Origin: UBA4744 sp963707435
Lineage (GTDB): Bacteria > Actinomycetota > Acidimicrobiia > Spongiisociales > UBA4744
Direction of reading: 5' to 3'
Assembly (NCBI GenBank): GCA_963707435.1
Contig: CAVPPF010000005.1
Coordinates: 310,001-374,000 of the forward strand
DNA length: 64,000 nucleotides
The notes under the pieces are model-generated. The model was not told the origin of the DNA, did no database searches, and saw only the letters and a program-made list of their open reading frames with translations. Shown in pieces: positions 8,498 through 15,581 of the stretch. Position numbers and translations under genes: made by a program. How positions within the stretch are numbered: the first letter of the stretch is position 1; each line of letters opens with the position of its first letter.

Positions 8498-9838
8498 ATG
8501 AAACACCAGGACCTGCACGTCGCCATCGATCAGCTCTTCGCTTCGTCGAAAACCGACCTCGAAGACCTGATCCGTATCCCTTCGGTCAGTGCCCCGGGGT
8601 TCGACCCGGCCCCCGTTCGAGCGTCGGCAGAGGCGATCGCGGAGCTGTACCGCACGGCCGGGTTCCCCGCGGTGCGCTTGCTCGAGATCGAGGGCGCCCA
8701 TCCGGCGGTCTTCGCCGAGTATCCGGCCCCGCCCGGGGCCCCCACGGTGCTGCTGTATGCCCACCATGACGTGCAACCGCCCGGCGACGAGGCGGAGTGG
8801 GATCTCGCTCCGTTCGAACCGGTCGAACGGGGCGGACGCCTCTACGGGCGCGGTTCGGCCGACGACAAGGCCAACGTGGTGGTCCACGCGCTGGCCTTCC
8901 TGGCGCACCGGGGCTCGCCTCCGGTGGGCGTCAAGGTGATCGTCGAAGGCGAAGAGGAAGTCGGCTCAACGCACCTGGGCGACTTCATCCGCACCTACCG
9001 CACCGAACTGGCCGCCGATACGATCGTCATCGCCGACTCGGCCAACTGGCGCCTGGGGCAACCCGCCCTCACGACCTCGTTGCGGGGGCTCGTGGATTGC
9101 ACCGTCGAAGTCCGCACCCTCGACCAGGCCGTCCATAGCGGTGTGTACGGCGGCGTCGTGCCCGACGCCCTCACCGCCCTCAGCCGTCTCCTGGCCACGC
9201 TCCACGATGAGCACGGCAATGTGGCGATTCCGGGCCTCGTCTCCGGTGAGGCTGCGCAGCTCGACCTGACGGAGGCCGAGCTCCGCCGGCAAGCCGGGAT
9301 GGTCGAAGGGGTGGAGCTGCTGGGACAGGGCACCCTCACCTCGCGGATGTGGACCCGTCCGGCCGTGTCGGTGATCGGCATCGACGCTCCCAACGTTGCC
9401 GAGTCCATCAACCAGCTGATTCCCGTCGCCCGGGCCAAGGTCAGCGTGCGTATCGCGCCGGGGGACGACCCCGACCGGGCGATGGAAGCACTGGTCACGC
9501 ATCTGGAGAGCAATGCCCCCTGGGGTGCCCGGGTAGTGGTGACCAGGGGGTCCCGTGGCGAGGCCTTCTCGCTGGAGGCAACGGGACCGGCGGCCGACGC
9601 CTTCCGGGCCGGGTTCCTGGAGGCCTGGGGAACGGAGGGCGTGTCGATCGGCATCGGCGGCTCCATCCCCTTTGTGGCGGCCTTCAACGAGGCCTTCCCC
9701 AACGCCGGCATCCTGCTGACCGGGGTGATCGACCCGGCCGCCGCCATGCACGCTCCCAACGAGAGCGTCGATCTCGGAGAACTGCGTAAGGCCGCCCTCG
9801 CCGAGGCCGTGGCGTTGCGCCTCCTGGCAGGAAACTAG
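8498..9838 (+). CDS. M20 family metallopeptidase / dipeptidase (446 aa)
   Basis: Dizinc M20 peptidase of the carnosinase-like group. Metal and catalytic motifs are visible in order: H89 and D91 in 'LLYAHHDVQPPGDE', the bridging Asp (about 122) in 'GRGSADDKAN', the general-base glutamates (about 152-154) in 'EGEEEVGS', and the C-terminal histidine in 'HAPNESVD'. The lid/dimerisation domain lies between about 200 and 330. Likely a cytoplasmic aminoacyl-dipeptide hydrolase; specificity cannot be read from sequence. Length is normal for the family. Confidence 0.92.
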   Translation: MKHQDLHVAIDQLFASSKTDLEDLIRIPSVSAPGFDPAPVRASAEAIAELYRTAGFPAVRLLEIEGAHPAVFAEYPAPPGAPTVLLYAHHDVQPPGDEAEWDLAPFEPVERGGRLYGRGSADDKANVVVHALAFLAHRGSPPVGVKVIVEGEEEVGSTHLGDFIRTYRTELAADTIVIADSANWRLGQPALTTSLRGLVDCTVEVRTLDQAVHSGVYGGVVPDALTALSRLLATLHDEHGNVAIPGLVSGEAAQLDLTEAELRRQAGMVEGVELLGQGTLTSRMWTRPAVSVIGIDAPNVAESINQLIPVARAKVSVRIAPGDDPDRAMEALVTHLESNAPWGARVVVTRGSRGEAFSLEATGPAADAFRAGFLEAWGTEGVSIGIGGSIPFVAAFNEAFPNAGILLTGVIDPAAAMHAPNESVDLGELRKAALAEAVALRLLAGN

Positions 9839-9849
9839 AGATGATGATG

Positions 9850-9897
9850 GCGCCCAACTTGCCGGATACTCGAGCAAGACCGGCGCAAGAAGCGGAA
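9850..9897. repeat. Short dispersed intergenic repeat, copy 1
   Basis: Contains TCGAGCAAGACCGGCGCAAG at 9870-9889, shared with 10706 and 23331. All three copies are intergenic, and a GGCGCC-like motif lies about 20-25 bp upstream of the core in each. Confidence 0.6.
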
Positions 9898-9904
9898 TGG
9901 GAGC

Positions 9905-10693
9905 ATGGGCGAACGACCACGCAAGGTTGAGACCCGCTCGATTCCGGCCAGCCGCCGGTTTGTGACCGGGGCGCTCCGGGCCGGGCGGAGCATGACGCCC
10001 ACGCATGCGTTGATCCAATGTGATGTCACCGACACCCGTGCGTTCGTCGAGGCGGCCGACCCGCCGCTCTCGTGGACGGCCTTCATCGTCGCCGCGGTCG
10101 CCCGCGCCGCCGCCGCTCATCCCGGGGTGCACGCCTACGTGAATTGGGCGGGCAGGCTGGTGCTACACCAGCACGTCGATGTCTCGACACTCGTTGAGGT
10201 CGCCGCTCCCAAGGGCTCGTTTCCCCTGGCGCATCTCATCCGGGACGCCGACATCCGTTCTCCCGCCGATCTGAGCGCTGAGCTGCGGCGGGTGAAAGAA
10301 CAACCGTCGGCAGGTACGTCGGGCCGTCTCTTCAAGATCGCCGCTCCCTGGGTGAGCCGGATCCCCGGAGTGGTGGCGCTCTTCTACTGGCTGGCCGCCC
10401 GATCGATGCGCATGCGCCGGCTCACCGGCACCGTGTCGGTGACCGCGGTGGGTATGTTCGGCCGGGGCGGGGGTCTCGGCATCGGTCATCCGACGGTGCA
10501 GACGCTCACGGTGCTGGTGGGCGGCAGGAGCGTCCGCCCGTGGGTCAGCGATGGCGTGGTCGTTCCCCGCGAGATTCTCGACCTCACCCTGACGTTCGAC
10601 CACAACGTGGTGGACGGCGCGCCGGCGGCCCGCTACGTGGCCGATCTGCGCGAGCTCATCGAACACCCGGCCACATCTGGTTTTGGCGCCTGA
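9905..10693 (+). CDS. Free-standing 2-oxoacid dehydrogenase E2-type acyltransferase domain protein (262 aa)
   Basis: The sequence matches only the catalytic chloramphenicol-acetyltransferase-like domain of E2 acyltransferases. The hallmark active-site motif is near the C-terminus: 'TFDHNVVDGAPAARYV' (HxxxDG). There is no lipoyl domain and no E3-binding domain, and no E1/E3 genes are nearby. The start ATG follows a GGGAG-like sequence. Such stand-alone domains occur in actinobacteria without a settled function; they may be an acyltransferase with another partner or a scaffold. A possible membrane-associating segment occurs at 'VALFYWLAARS'. Confidence 0.75.
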   Translation: MGERPRKVETRSIPASRRFVTGALRAGRSMTPTHALIQCDVTDTRAFVEAADPPLSWTAFIVAAVARAAAAHPGVHAYVNWAGRLVLHQHVDVSTLVEVAAPKGSFPLAHLIRDADIRSPADLSAELRRVKEQPSAGTSGRLFKIAAPWVSRIPGVVALFYWLAARSMRMRRLTGTVSVTAVGMFGRGGGLGIGHPTVQTLTVLVGGRSVRPWVSDGVVVPREILDLTLTFDHNVVDGAPAARYVADLRELIEHPATSGFGA

Positions 10694-10735
10694 CAAGCAG
10701 GAGATTCGAGCAAGATCGGCGCCAGAAGCGGGAAG
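10686..10735. repeat. Short dispersed intergenic repeat, copy 2
   Basis: Core TCGAGCAAGATCGGCGCCAG at 10706-10725. TGGCGCC at 10684-10690 and GGCGCCA at 10718-10724 form an inverted repeat with a loop of about 27 nt. Lies between convergent genes, so it may also act as a terminator. Confidence 0.6.
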
Positions 10736-10741
10736 AGGCGG

Positions 10742-11020
10742 TCAGCGGTTGGCCAGGCGGCGGCGTATCTCCGTTGGATAGTTGGGGAAGTAGCGGGCGA
10801 TCACCGGAAGATCGAACCGCGGCAGGATGGCCTCTTTCGGTTCCCGCTCCAGCAGGAAGCGGAACGACTCCTCGAGGAGCCGGGCCGCGCTCCGACCCTG
10901 ACCGAAGGTCGTGAGATCATTCGGAGCGACCGTCACGTCATGGACGCTGGCGGCACCGCCCTCCTTCACCTCGACCCGGTAGAGATCGGAGCCCAGGGGC
11001 GTAACGAGGATCTCGGTCAT
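10742..11020 (-). CDS. Conserved-looking hypothetical protein (92 aa)
   Basis: Small soluble alpha/beta protein of unknown function. It begins 'MTEILVTPLGSDLYRVEVKEGG' and ends with a basic stretch, 'YPTEIRRRLANR'; 'LLEESFRFLLEREP' looks like an amphipathic helix. The start is the ATG at 11020, preceded at 6 nt by a TATCGT -10 box on the minus strand. It lies downstream of trmL and nucS on the same strand but with its own promoter signal. I do not recognise the family. Confidence 0.65.
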   Translation of the reverse strand: MTEILVTPLGSDLYRVEVKEGGAASVHDVTVAPNDLTTFGQGRSAARLLEESFRFLLEREPKEAILPRFDLPVIARYFPNYPTEIRRRLANR

Positions 11021-11026
11021 GGTCCG

Positions 11027-11032
11027 ACGATA
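11027..11032 (-). promoter_or_regulatory. -10 box of leaderless type (TATCGT)
   Basis: Read on the minus strand, TATCGT is 6 nt before the ATG at 11020 with no Shine-Dalgarno sequence. It decides the start of the 92-aa gene. Confidence 0.45.
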
Positions 11033-11058
11033 CTCCGATGGCCCGGGATCCGCCGACG

Positions 11059-11520
11059 TCACACGCCTCCCGGAAACCCCTGCTGCCGCCATGCTTCATA
11101 GACCACGATCGCCAGGGCATTGGCCAGGTTGAGGCTGCGAGCCTTGGGCAGCATGGGGATGCGGAGAACCTGGTCGATCCTCTCCCAGGCGAGCACGTCG
11201 TCGGGAAGCCCGTCGGATTCCGGGCCGAACAGGAGCGCATCGCCGGGGCCGTAGTCCACCTCCGCGTAGGACCGCCGTCCGTGCTGGGAGAAGGCCCGGA
11301 TCCGGTCGGGCGCAACCGCAGCCACGAAGTCCTCCAGGCTGTCGTGGTTGCGAACGTCGGCCCAGTGCCGGTAGTCGAGACCGGCTCGCTTGAGCCGGGC
11401 CTCGTCGAGGGAGAACCCGAGCGGATGGATGAGATGCAGCGTCGTCCCGGTGTTGGCGCACAGGCGCATGGCGTTGCCGGTGTTGGGGGGAATCTCAGGC
11501 CGGTACAGGACGACGTGCAT
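11059..11520 (-). CDS. trmL: tRNA (cytidine(34)-2'-O)-methyltransferase TrmL-like
   Basis: SPOUT-class RNA methyltransferase of 153 aa, the normal length for TrmL/YibK. Motif 1 is 'PEIPPNTGNAMRLCANTG', motif 2 'LLFGPESDGLP' and motif 3 'IPMLPKARSLNLANALAIVV', which form the trefoil-knot SAM site. The family methylates the wobble-base ribose in tRNA-Leu. The start ATG lies 7 nt after the nucS stop, so nucS and trmL form an operon. No truncation or missing motif is seen. Confidence 0.93.
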   Translation of the reverse strand: MHVVLYRPEIPPNTGNAMRLCANTGTTLHLIHPLGFSLDEARLKRAGLDYRHWADVRNHDSLEDFVAAVAPDRIRAFSQHGRRSYAEVDYGPGDALLFGPESDGLPDDVLAWERIDQVLRIPMLPKARSLNLANALAIVVYEAWRQQGFPGGV

Positions 11521-11527
11521 CGGCTGC

Positions 11528-12187
11528 TCAGAAGAGACGAAGGTTGTTGGATTCGATGCCGCGCAGCAGGTCGTAGTCGACCTCGACGGTGTCGATCCCC
11601 CGCGCATCGGCCAGCACTTTGGCCTGCGGCTTGATCGACTGGGCGGCGAAGATCCCCCGCACCGGAGCGAGCCGCGCATCGAGGTTGAGCCGTTCGAGGT
11701 ACCGGGCCAGCTGCTCCACCCCGTCGATATCGCCGCGGCGTTTGATCTCGACGGCGACCGTCGCCCCCGCCTCGTCGTGACAGAGCAGATCCACCGGGCC
11801 GATGTCCGTCGGATACTCGCGGCGGATGAGCGTGAGGCCCTCCTCGAGCACTCCGGGTCGCTCCGCGAGCAGGACCTGCAGATGTGCCTCCACCCCGTCC
11901 TTCTCGAGACCCGGATCCGCCCCCAACTCGAGCGACGTGTCGTGCAGAACGTCATCGATGGTGATCACCAGTCGCTCGCCACGGGGGTTGGTGACTACCC
12001 ACTCACCTTCCCGCTCTTCCAGGTAGTTCGGTGCGTTCATCCAGTTGAGCGGCTTGTAGGCACCGCCGTCGGCATGAATGGCGACACATCCGTCCGCCTT
12101 GACCATGATCAGCCGGGTGGCCATCGGCAGGTGGGCCGTGAGACGGCCTTCGTAGTCGACGCTGCACCGGGCGATCATCAGCCGCAT
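11528..12187 (-). CDS. nucS: Endonuclease NucS (EndoMS), mismatch-specific
   Basis: 219-aa NucS, the mismatch endonuclease that replaces MutS/MutL repair in most Actinobacteria and some archaea. The N-terminal beta-sandwich dimerisation/DNA-binding part covers about residues 1-110. The C-terminal RecB-like nuclease has D133 in 'GPVDLLCHDE' and E147-x-K149 in 'VAVEIKRRGD', followed by 'VEQLARYLERL'. The C-terminal tail 'NNLRLF' fits a beta-clamp binding peptide. The start ATG is preceded by TACGCT at 8 nt. The family and context support an actinobacterial host. Confidence 0.95.
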   Translation of the reverse strand: MRLMIARCSVDYEGRLTAHLPMATRLIMVKADGCVAIHADGGAYKPLNWMNAPNYLEEREGEWVVTNPRGERLVITIDDVLHDTSLELGADPGLEKDGVEAHLQVLLAERPGVLEEGLTLIRREYPTDIGPVDLLCHDEAGATVAVEIKRRGDIDGVEQLARYLERLNLDARLAPVRGIFAAQSIKPQAKVLADARGIDTVEVDYDLLRGIESNNLRLF

Positions 12188-12195
12188 GGCCCGGG

Positions 12196-12201
12196 AGCGT
12201 A
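12196..12201 (-). promoter_or_regulatory. -10 box of leaderless type for nucS (TACGCT)
   Basis: TACGCT on the minus strand, 8 nt before the nucS ATG. It is arranged back to back with the TAGGTT box at 12218, so two divergent promoters share about 40 bp. Confidence 0.4.
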
Positions 12202-12217
12202 CCAGCGGGGACCCGGC

Positions 12218-12223
12218 TAGGTT
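12218..12223 (+). promoter_or_regulatory. -10 box of leaderless type (TAGGTT)
   Basis: TAGGTT lies 6 nt before the ATG at 12230 with no Shine-Dalgarno sequence. Confidence 0.45.
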
Positions 12224-12229
12224 CCCGGC

Positions 12230-12652
12230 ATGCGCGATCGAACGGCCAAGGTGCTCTCAACCGTCCACACCCTGACGTACCGGCTCACCGGTGGCCGGGT
12301 AGGGCGCCGGCTCGTCGGCAACGACATGCTGCTGCTCACCACCCGGGGCCGGTCGTCCGGGCGGCCGCATACGGTCCCGTTGTTGTACCTGCGGGACAGT
12401 GACGATCTGGTGGTGATCGCCTCCTGGGGTGGCCGGCCCAATCATCCCCACTGGTACCTCAATCTCGAAGCCTCGCCGGAGGCGAGCGTGCAGGTACAGG
12501 GCAGCACCTGGAGTGTCTCCGCCGAACCGATGCCCGAAGACGAACGCCGGCAATGGTGGCCCCGAATCGTGGAGGCGTACGACGGCTATGCCGCCTACCA
12601 GTCCCGCACCGACCGCCCCATCCCGGTGGTTCGGCTCCGCCCGGTCGGGTGA
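12230..12652 (+). CDS. Ddn-like nitroreductase / deazaflavin (F420)-dependent family protein (140 aa)
   Basis: Split beta-barrel protein of the Ddn family (nitroreductase family deazaflavin-dependent oxidoreductases). Recognisable parts are 'LLLTTRGRSSGRPHTVPLLY', 'VVIASWGGRPNHPHWYLNL' and 'ASPEASVQVQG', all characteristic of the family, plus the C-terminal 'YQSRTDRPIPVVRL'. Members bind coenzyme F420H2 and reduce quinones or nitro compounds. Length is typical. This implies the host makes F420, but no F420 biosynthesis gene is in the window. Confidence 0.88.
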   Translation: MRDRTAKVLSTVHTLTYRLTGGRVGRRLVGNDMLLLTTRGRSSGRPHTVPLLYLRDSDDLVVIASWGGRPNHPHWYLNLEASPEASVQVQGSTWSVSAEPMPEDERRQWWPRIVEAYDGYAAYQSRTDRPIPVVRLRPVG

Positions 12653-12731
12653 CGGGACCCGCTCTTCAGGCATACCGGTCCAGCGCCCGGCGCAGATGCT
12701 CGTTCGTTCAAAAGGAGATCGGCGCAAACAG

Positions 12732-13706
12732 TCAGTGTCGGCGGCCGGCCGTCCGGAGCACTCGCAAGCCGCGGATCGTCACCCACGGGTTCATGCGGGT
12801 CTTCCCCCCAGGCCCCCAACCGGCAAACGTACAATTGCTGCAGATCTCGGTTGCGGTCCGGGCCCGTCTCACCTCCATCGGGAACCCGCCGTCCGCGGTG
12901 CCCTTGCTGAGGAGCAGGTCGAGAGCGCGCTCGCAGCGCGGGTCGTCGAGGCGGCTTACGTCGGCCATCAGTTCGAGGACGAGAAGAACGTCGAAGAAAC
13001 GGACCGGGAATCCAATCTTGTCCGGTCGAGGGCCCCAGTTAGGCACGATCAGGGCGCCGCTGCGGTGATAGAGCAGGTGGTGTTCCAGCAGCAGCTCGAC
13101 ACCGCGTTCGAGCGTTTGTTTCGCGGTCTTGTCGCCGGTCGCCTGCACCCAGGCCGCCAGTCCTCGCAAGCCCAGCACCGTCTCCACGAAGGATGATTGG
13201 CGCGCTTCAGGGTTCACGTCACAGTTCCAACCCCCGTCAGGCCACTGCATCGTCCCGAGTCGATCGGCCAGCGCCTGCAGTCGCTCGTCCATGAGGCCAA
13301 GCTGCAGGCTGGCCCAGAGCACGTTGCCCTCCATCGAGGAGCACCGTCGCACCCGGTCGGGCTGTCTCTCGATATGCCTCGTCCAGTTCGGCTGCAGGAA
13401 CGCCGGCGACAGAATCCACGCAAACACGATCTCCTGGACCTGTTCGAGGCGCGGGTCTCCTCCGGGATGCCCTCGTTCGGCCAGCTGCACGAGTGCCCAG
13501 TGAGCGCCCTGCCACTTGCGGTACGGGTGGCGTTGATCCTCGAAGCTGCCGTCGATCATTGCACTGCAATCCGGACTGGCACGGACCTCGTCGGCCAGGG
13601 CCCGCATCTCGCCGGTGTTCGGCTCAGCCCCGTCCAGCACGAGCCGCGCCTGATAGCGCACCGCCACATCGTCCCAACTCCGAAGACGGTCGACTACCGA
13701 CTCCAT
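12732..13706 (-). CDS. Prenyltransferase/squalene-cyclase-fold (alpha-toroid) protein (324 aa)
   Basis: The sequence shows the repeating helical pattern and QW-like motifs of terpenoid-cyclase/prenyltransferase toroids, for example 'MQWPDGGWNCDVNPEARQ' and 'LLLSKGTADGGFPMEV'. It is half the length of a true squalene cyclase, and I see no DxDD motif, so a cyclase reaction is not supported. 'ICSNCTFAGWGPGG' near the C-terminus could bind metal. The ATG at 13706 is preceded at 6 nt by TATGCT. Function unknown; the fold assignment is moderately sure. Confidence 0.7.
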   Translation of the reverse strand: MESVVDRLRSWDDVAVRYQARLVLDGAEPNTGEMRALADEVRASPDCSAMIDGSFEDQRHPYRKWQGAHWALVQLAERGHPGGDPRLEQVQEIVFAWILSPAFLQPNWTRHIERQPDRVRRCSSMEGNVLWASLQLGLMDERLQALADRLGTMQWPDGGWNCDVNPEARQSSFVETVLGLRGLAAWVQATGDKTAKQTLERGVELLLEHHLLYHRSGALIVPNWGPRPDKIGFPVRFFDVLLVLELMADVSRLDDPRCERALDLLLSKGTADGGFPMEVRRARTATEICSNCTFAGWGPGGKTRMNPWVTIRGLRVLRTAGRRH

Positions 13707-13712
13707 GCACCG

Positions 13713-13718
13713 AGCATA
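13713..13718 (-). promoter_or_regulatory. -10 box of leaderless type (TATGCT)
   Basis: TATGCT on the minus strand, 6 nt before the ATG at 13706; this is the reason for choosing that start over upstream in-frame codons. Confidence 0.45.
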
Positions 13719-13885
13719 CCGGGGACAACGACCGGTCGACTTCCCGCAGCTGTCGCTCGGTGAGTGCCGGTACGGGCTCTCGCATGCCACCTCCAGGCCG
13801 GTACCGGCCACGATAGCCAGGCCCTCTCAGGTACCATCACCGGGTGCGGTGTTGCCGACACCGTGGGTAACGACCGGAGCCCTGC

Positions 13886-14554
13886 ATGAGTATTCGCGTG
13901 CTGATCGTCGACGACCAGATCCTGGTTCGAACGGGATTCCGCCGGATCCTGGAGGAAGAAGCCGACATCGAGGTCGTCGGTGAGGCCGGCACGGGCGAAG
14001 AAGCCGTCGACCTGACCATCGAGCTCGAACCGGATGTGGTGATCATGGATATCCGCATGCCGCGCATGGACGGGATCGAGGCCACGGCCCGATTGCTCAC
14101 GTCAGAGGCCGGTCCCGAAACCAACGTTCTCATGCTGACGACATCCGACCTCGAGGAGTATGTCTACGACGCGCTCCGGGCCGGGGCAAGCGGGTTCATG
14201 CTCAAAGATGCTCCGCCTGAGGAACTGTCGGCAGCCGTGCGGATCATTGCCCGGGGGGAGGCGGTACTGTCGCCGACCGTCACCAAACGCCTGATCCGCG
14301 AATTGAGGGGGCGGCCCCGGCAGGCCACCACGGGCCGATTTGACGACCTGACCGATCGCGAGCGGGACGTCCTGAAGCTCATCGCGCAAGGGCATGCCAA
14401 TGCAGAGATAGCCGAGCAGCTCTTCATCAGTGAGGCGACCGTGAAGACCCACGTCTCCCACATCCTGGCCAAACTCCAGCTGCGCGACCGCTCCCAGGCA
14501 ATCGTCCTCGCCTACGAATCGGGCCTGGTCGAGCCCGGTTCCATTGAGATCTGA
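13886..14554 (+). CDS. NarL/LuxR-type response regulator (222 aa)
   Basis: N-terminal receiver domain with D9/D10 (VDD), phospho-acceptor D55 in 'VVIMDIRMPRMDG', Thr in 'VLMLTTS' and Lys in 'GFMLKDAP'. The C-terminal LuxR helix-turn-helix contains 'LTDRERDVLKLIAQGHANAE' and then 'EATVKTHVSHILAKL'. The start ATG follows CGGAG at a suitable distance. No histidine kinase is adjacent, so it is an orphan regulator here; the partner could be one of the three kinases further right, but nothing in the sequence proves that. Confidence 0.92.
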   Translation: MSIRVLIVDDQILVRTGFRRILEEEADIEVVGEAGTGEEAVDLTIELEPDVVIMDIRMPRMDGIEATARLLTSEAGPETNVLMLTTSDLEEYVYDALRAGASGFMLKDAPPEELSAAVRIIARGEAVLSPTVTKRLIRELRGRPRQATTGRFDDLTDRERDVLKLIAQGHANAEIAEQLFISEATVKTHVSHILAKLQLRDRSQAIVLAYESGLVEPGSIEI

Positions 14555-14744
14555 CCTTCTCGGCGACCCGGCCTTCGAGACGACCTGAGAATCACTCCCA
14601 CGAGTGACGACATCATGTCGACAAACCTGTAACATCCTGCCAGCTGAGGCGGCCGGTTGGTTCGAAATGAATGAGCCGGAGCGATCTGCCAGGGAAGGTC
14701 GAATCAACCTCCAAACCGGGTCGGCTCACACCACAGGCAAGGGG

Positions 14745-14774
14745 TCATAGCCCGGACATGGGTCCGGGCTATGA
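14745..14774. terminator. Perfect 13-bp inverted repeat (hairpin)
   Basis: TCATAGCCCGGAC, loop ATGG, GTCCGGGCTATGA: a perfect 13-bp stem about 70 bp upstream of the ABC ATPase gene. There is no T-tract after it, so it is either a factor-assisted terminator for the upstream response-regulator gene or an operator/attenuator of the transporter operon. The rest of the 289-bp gap shows no gene. Confidence 0.5.
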
Positions 14775-14843
14775 CGGTTCTCGCGCCATCGATAACCGCC
14801 GGGACCTGCCAGCATCAGCCTGAACCGCAACAAGGATTTCAAG

Positions 14844-15578
<735 letters not shown>

Positions 15579-15581
15579 GAA

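Noticed and set aside
14560..14720. tRNA-like GGTTCGAAA stretch in the gap after the response regulator
   Set aside because: No acceptor stem, D-arm or anticodon arm can be folded around it.
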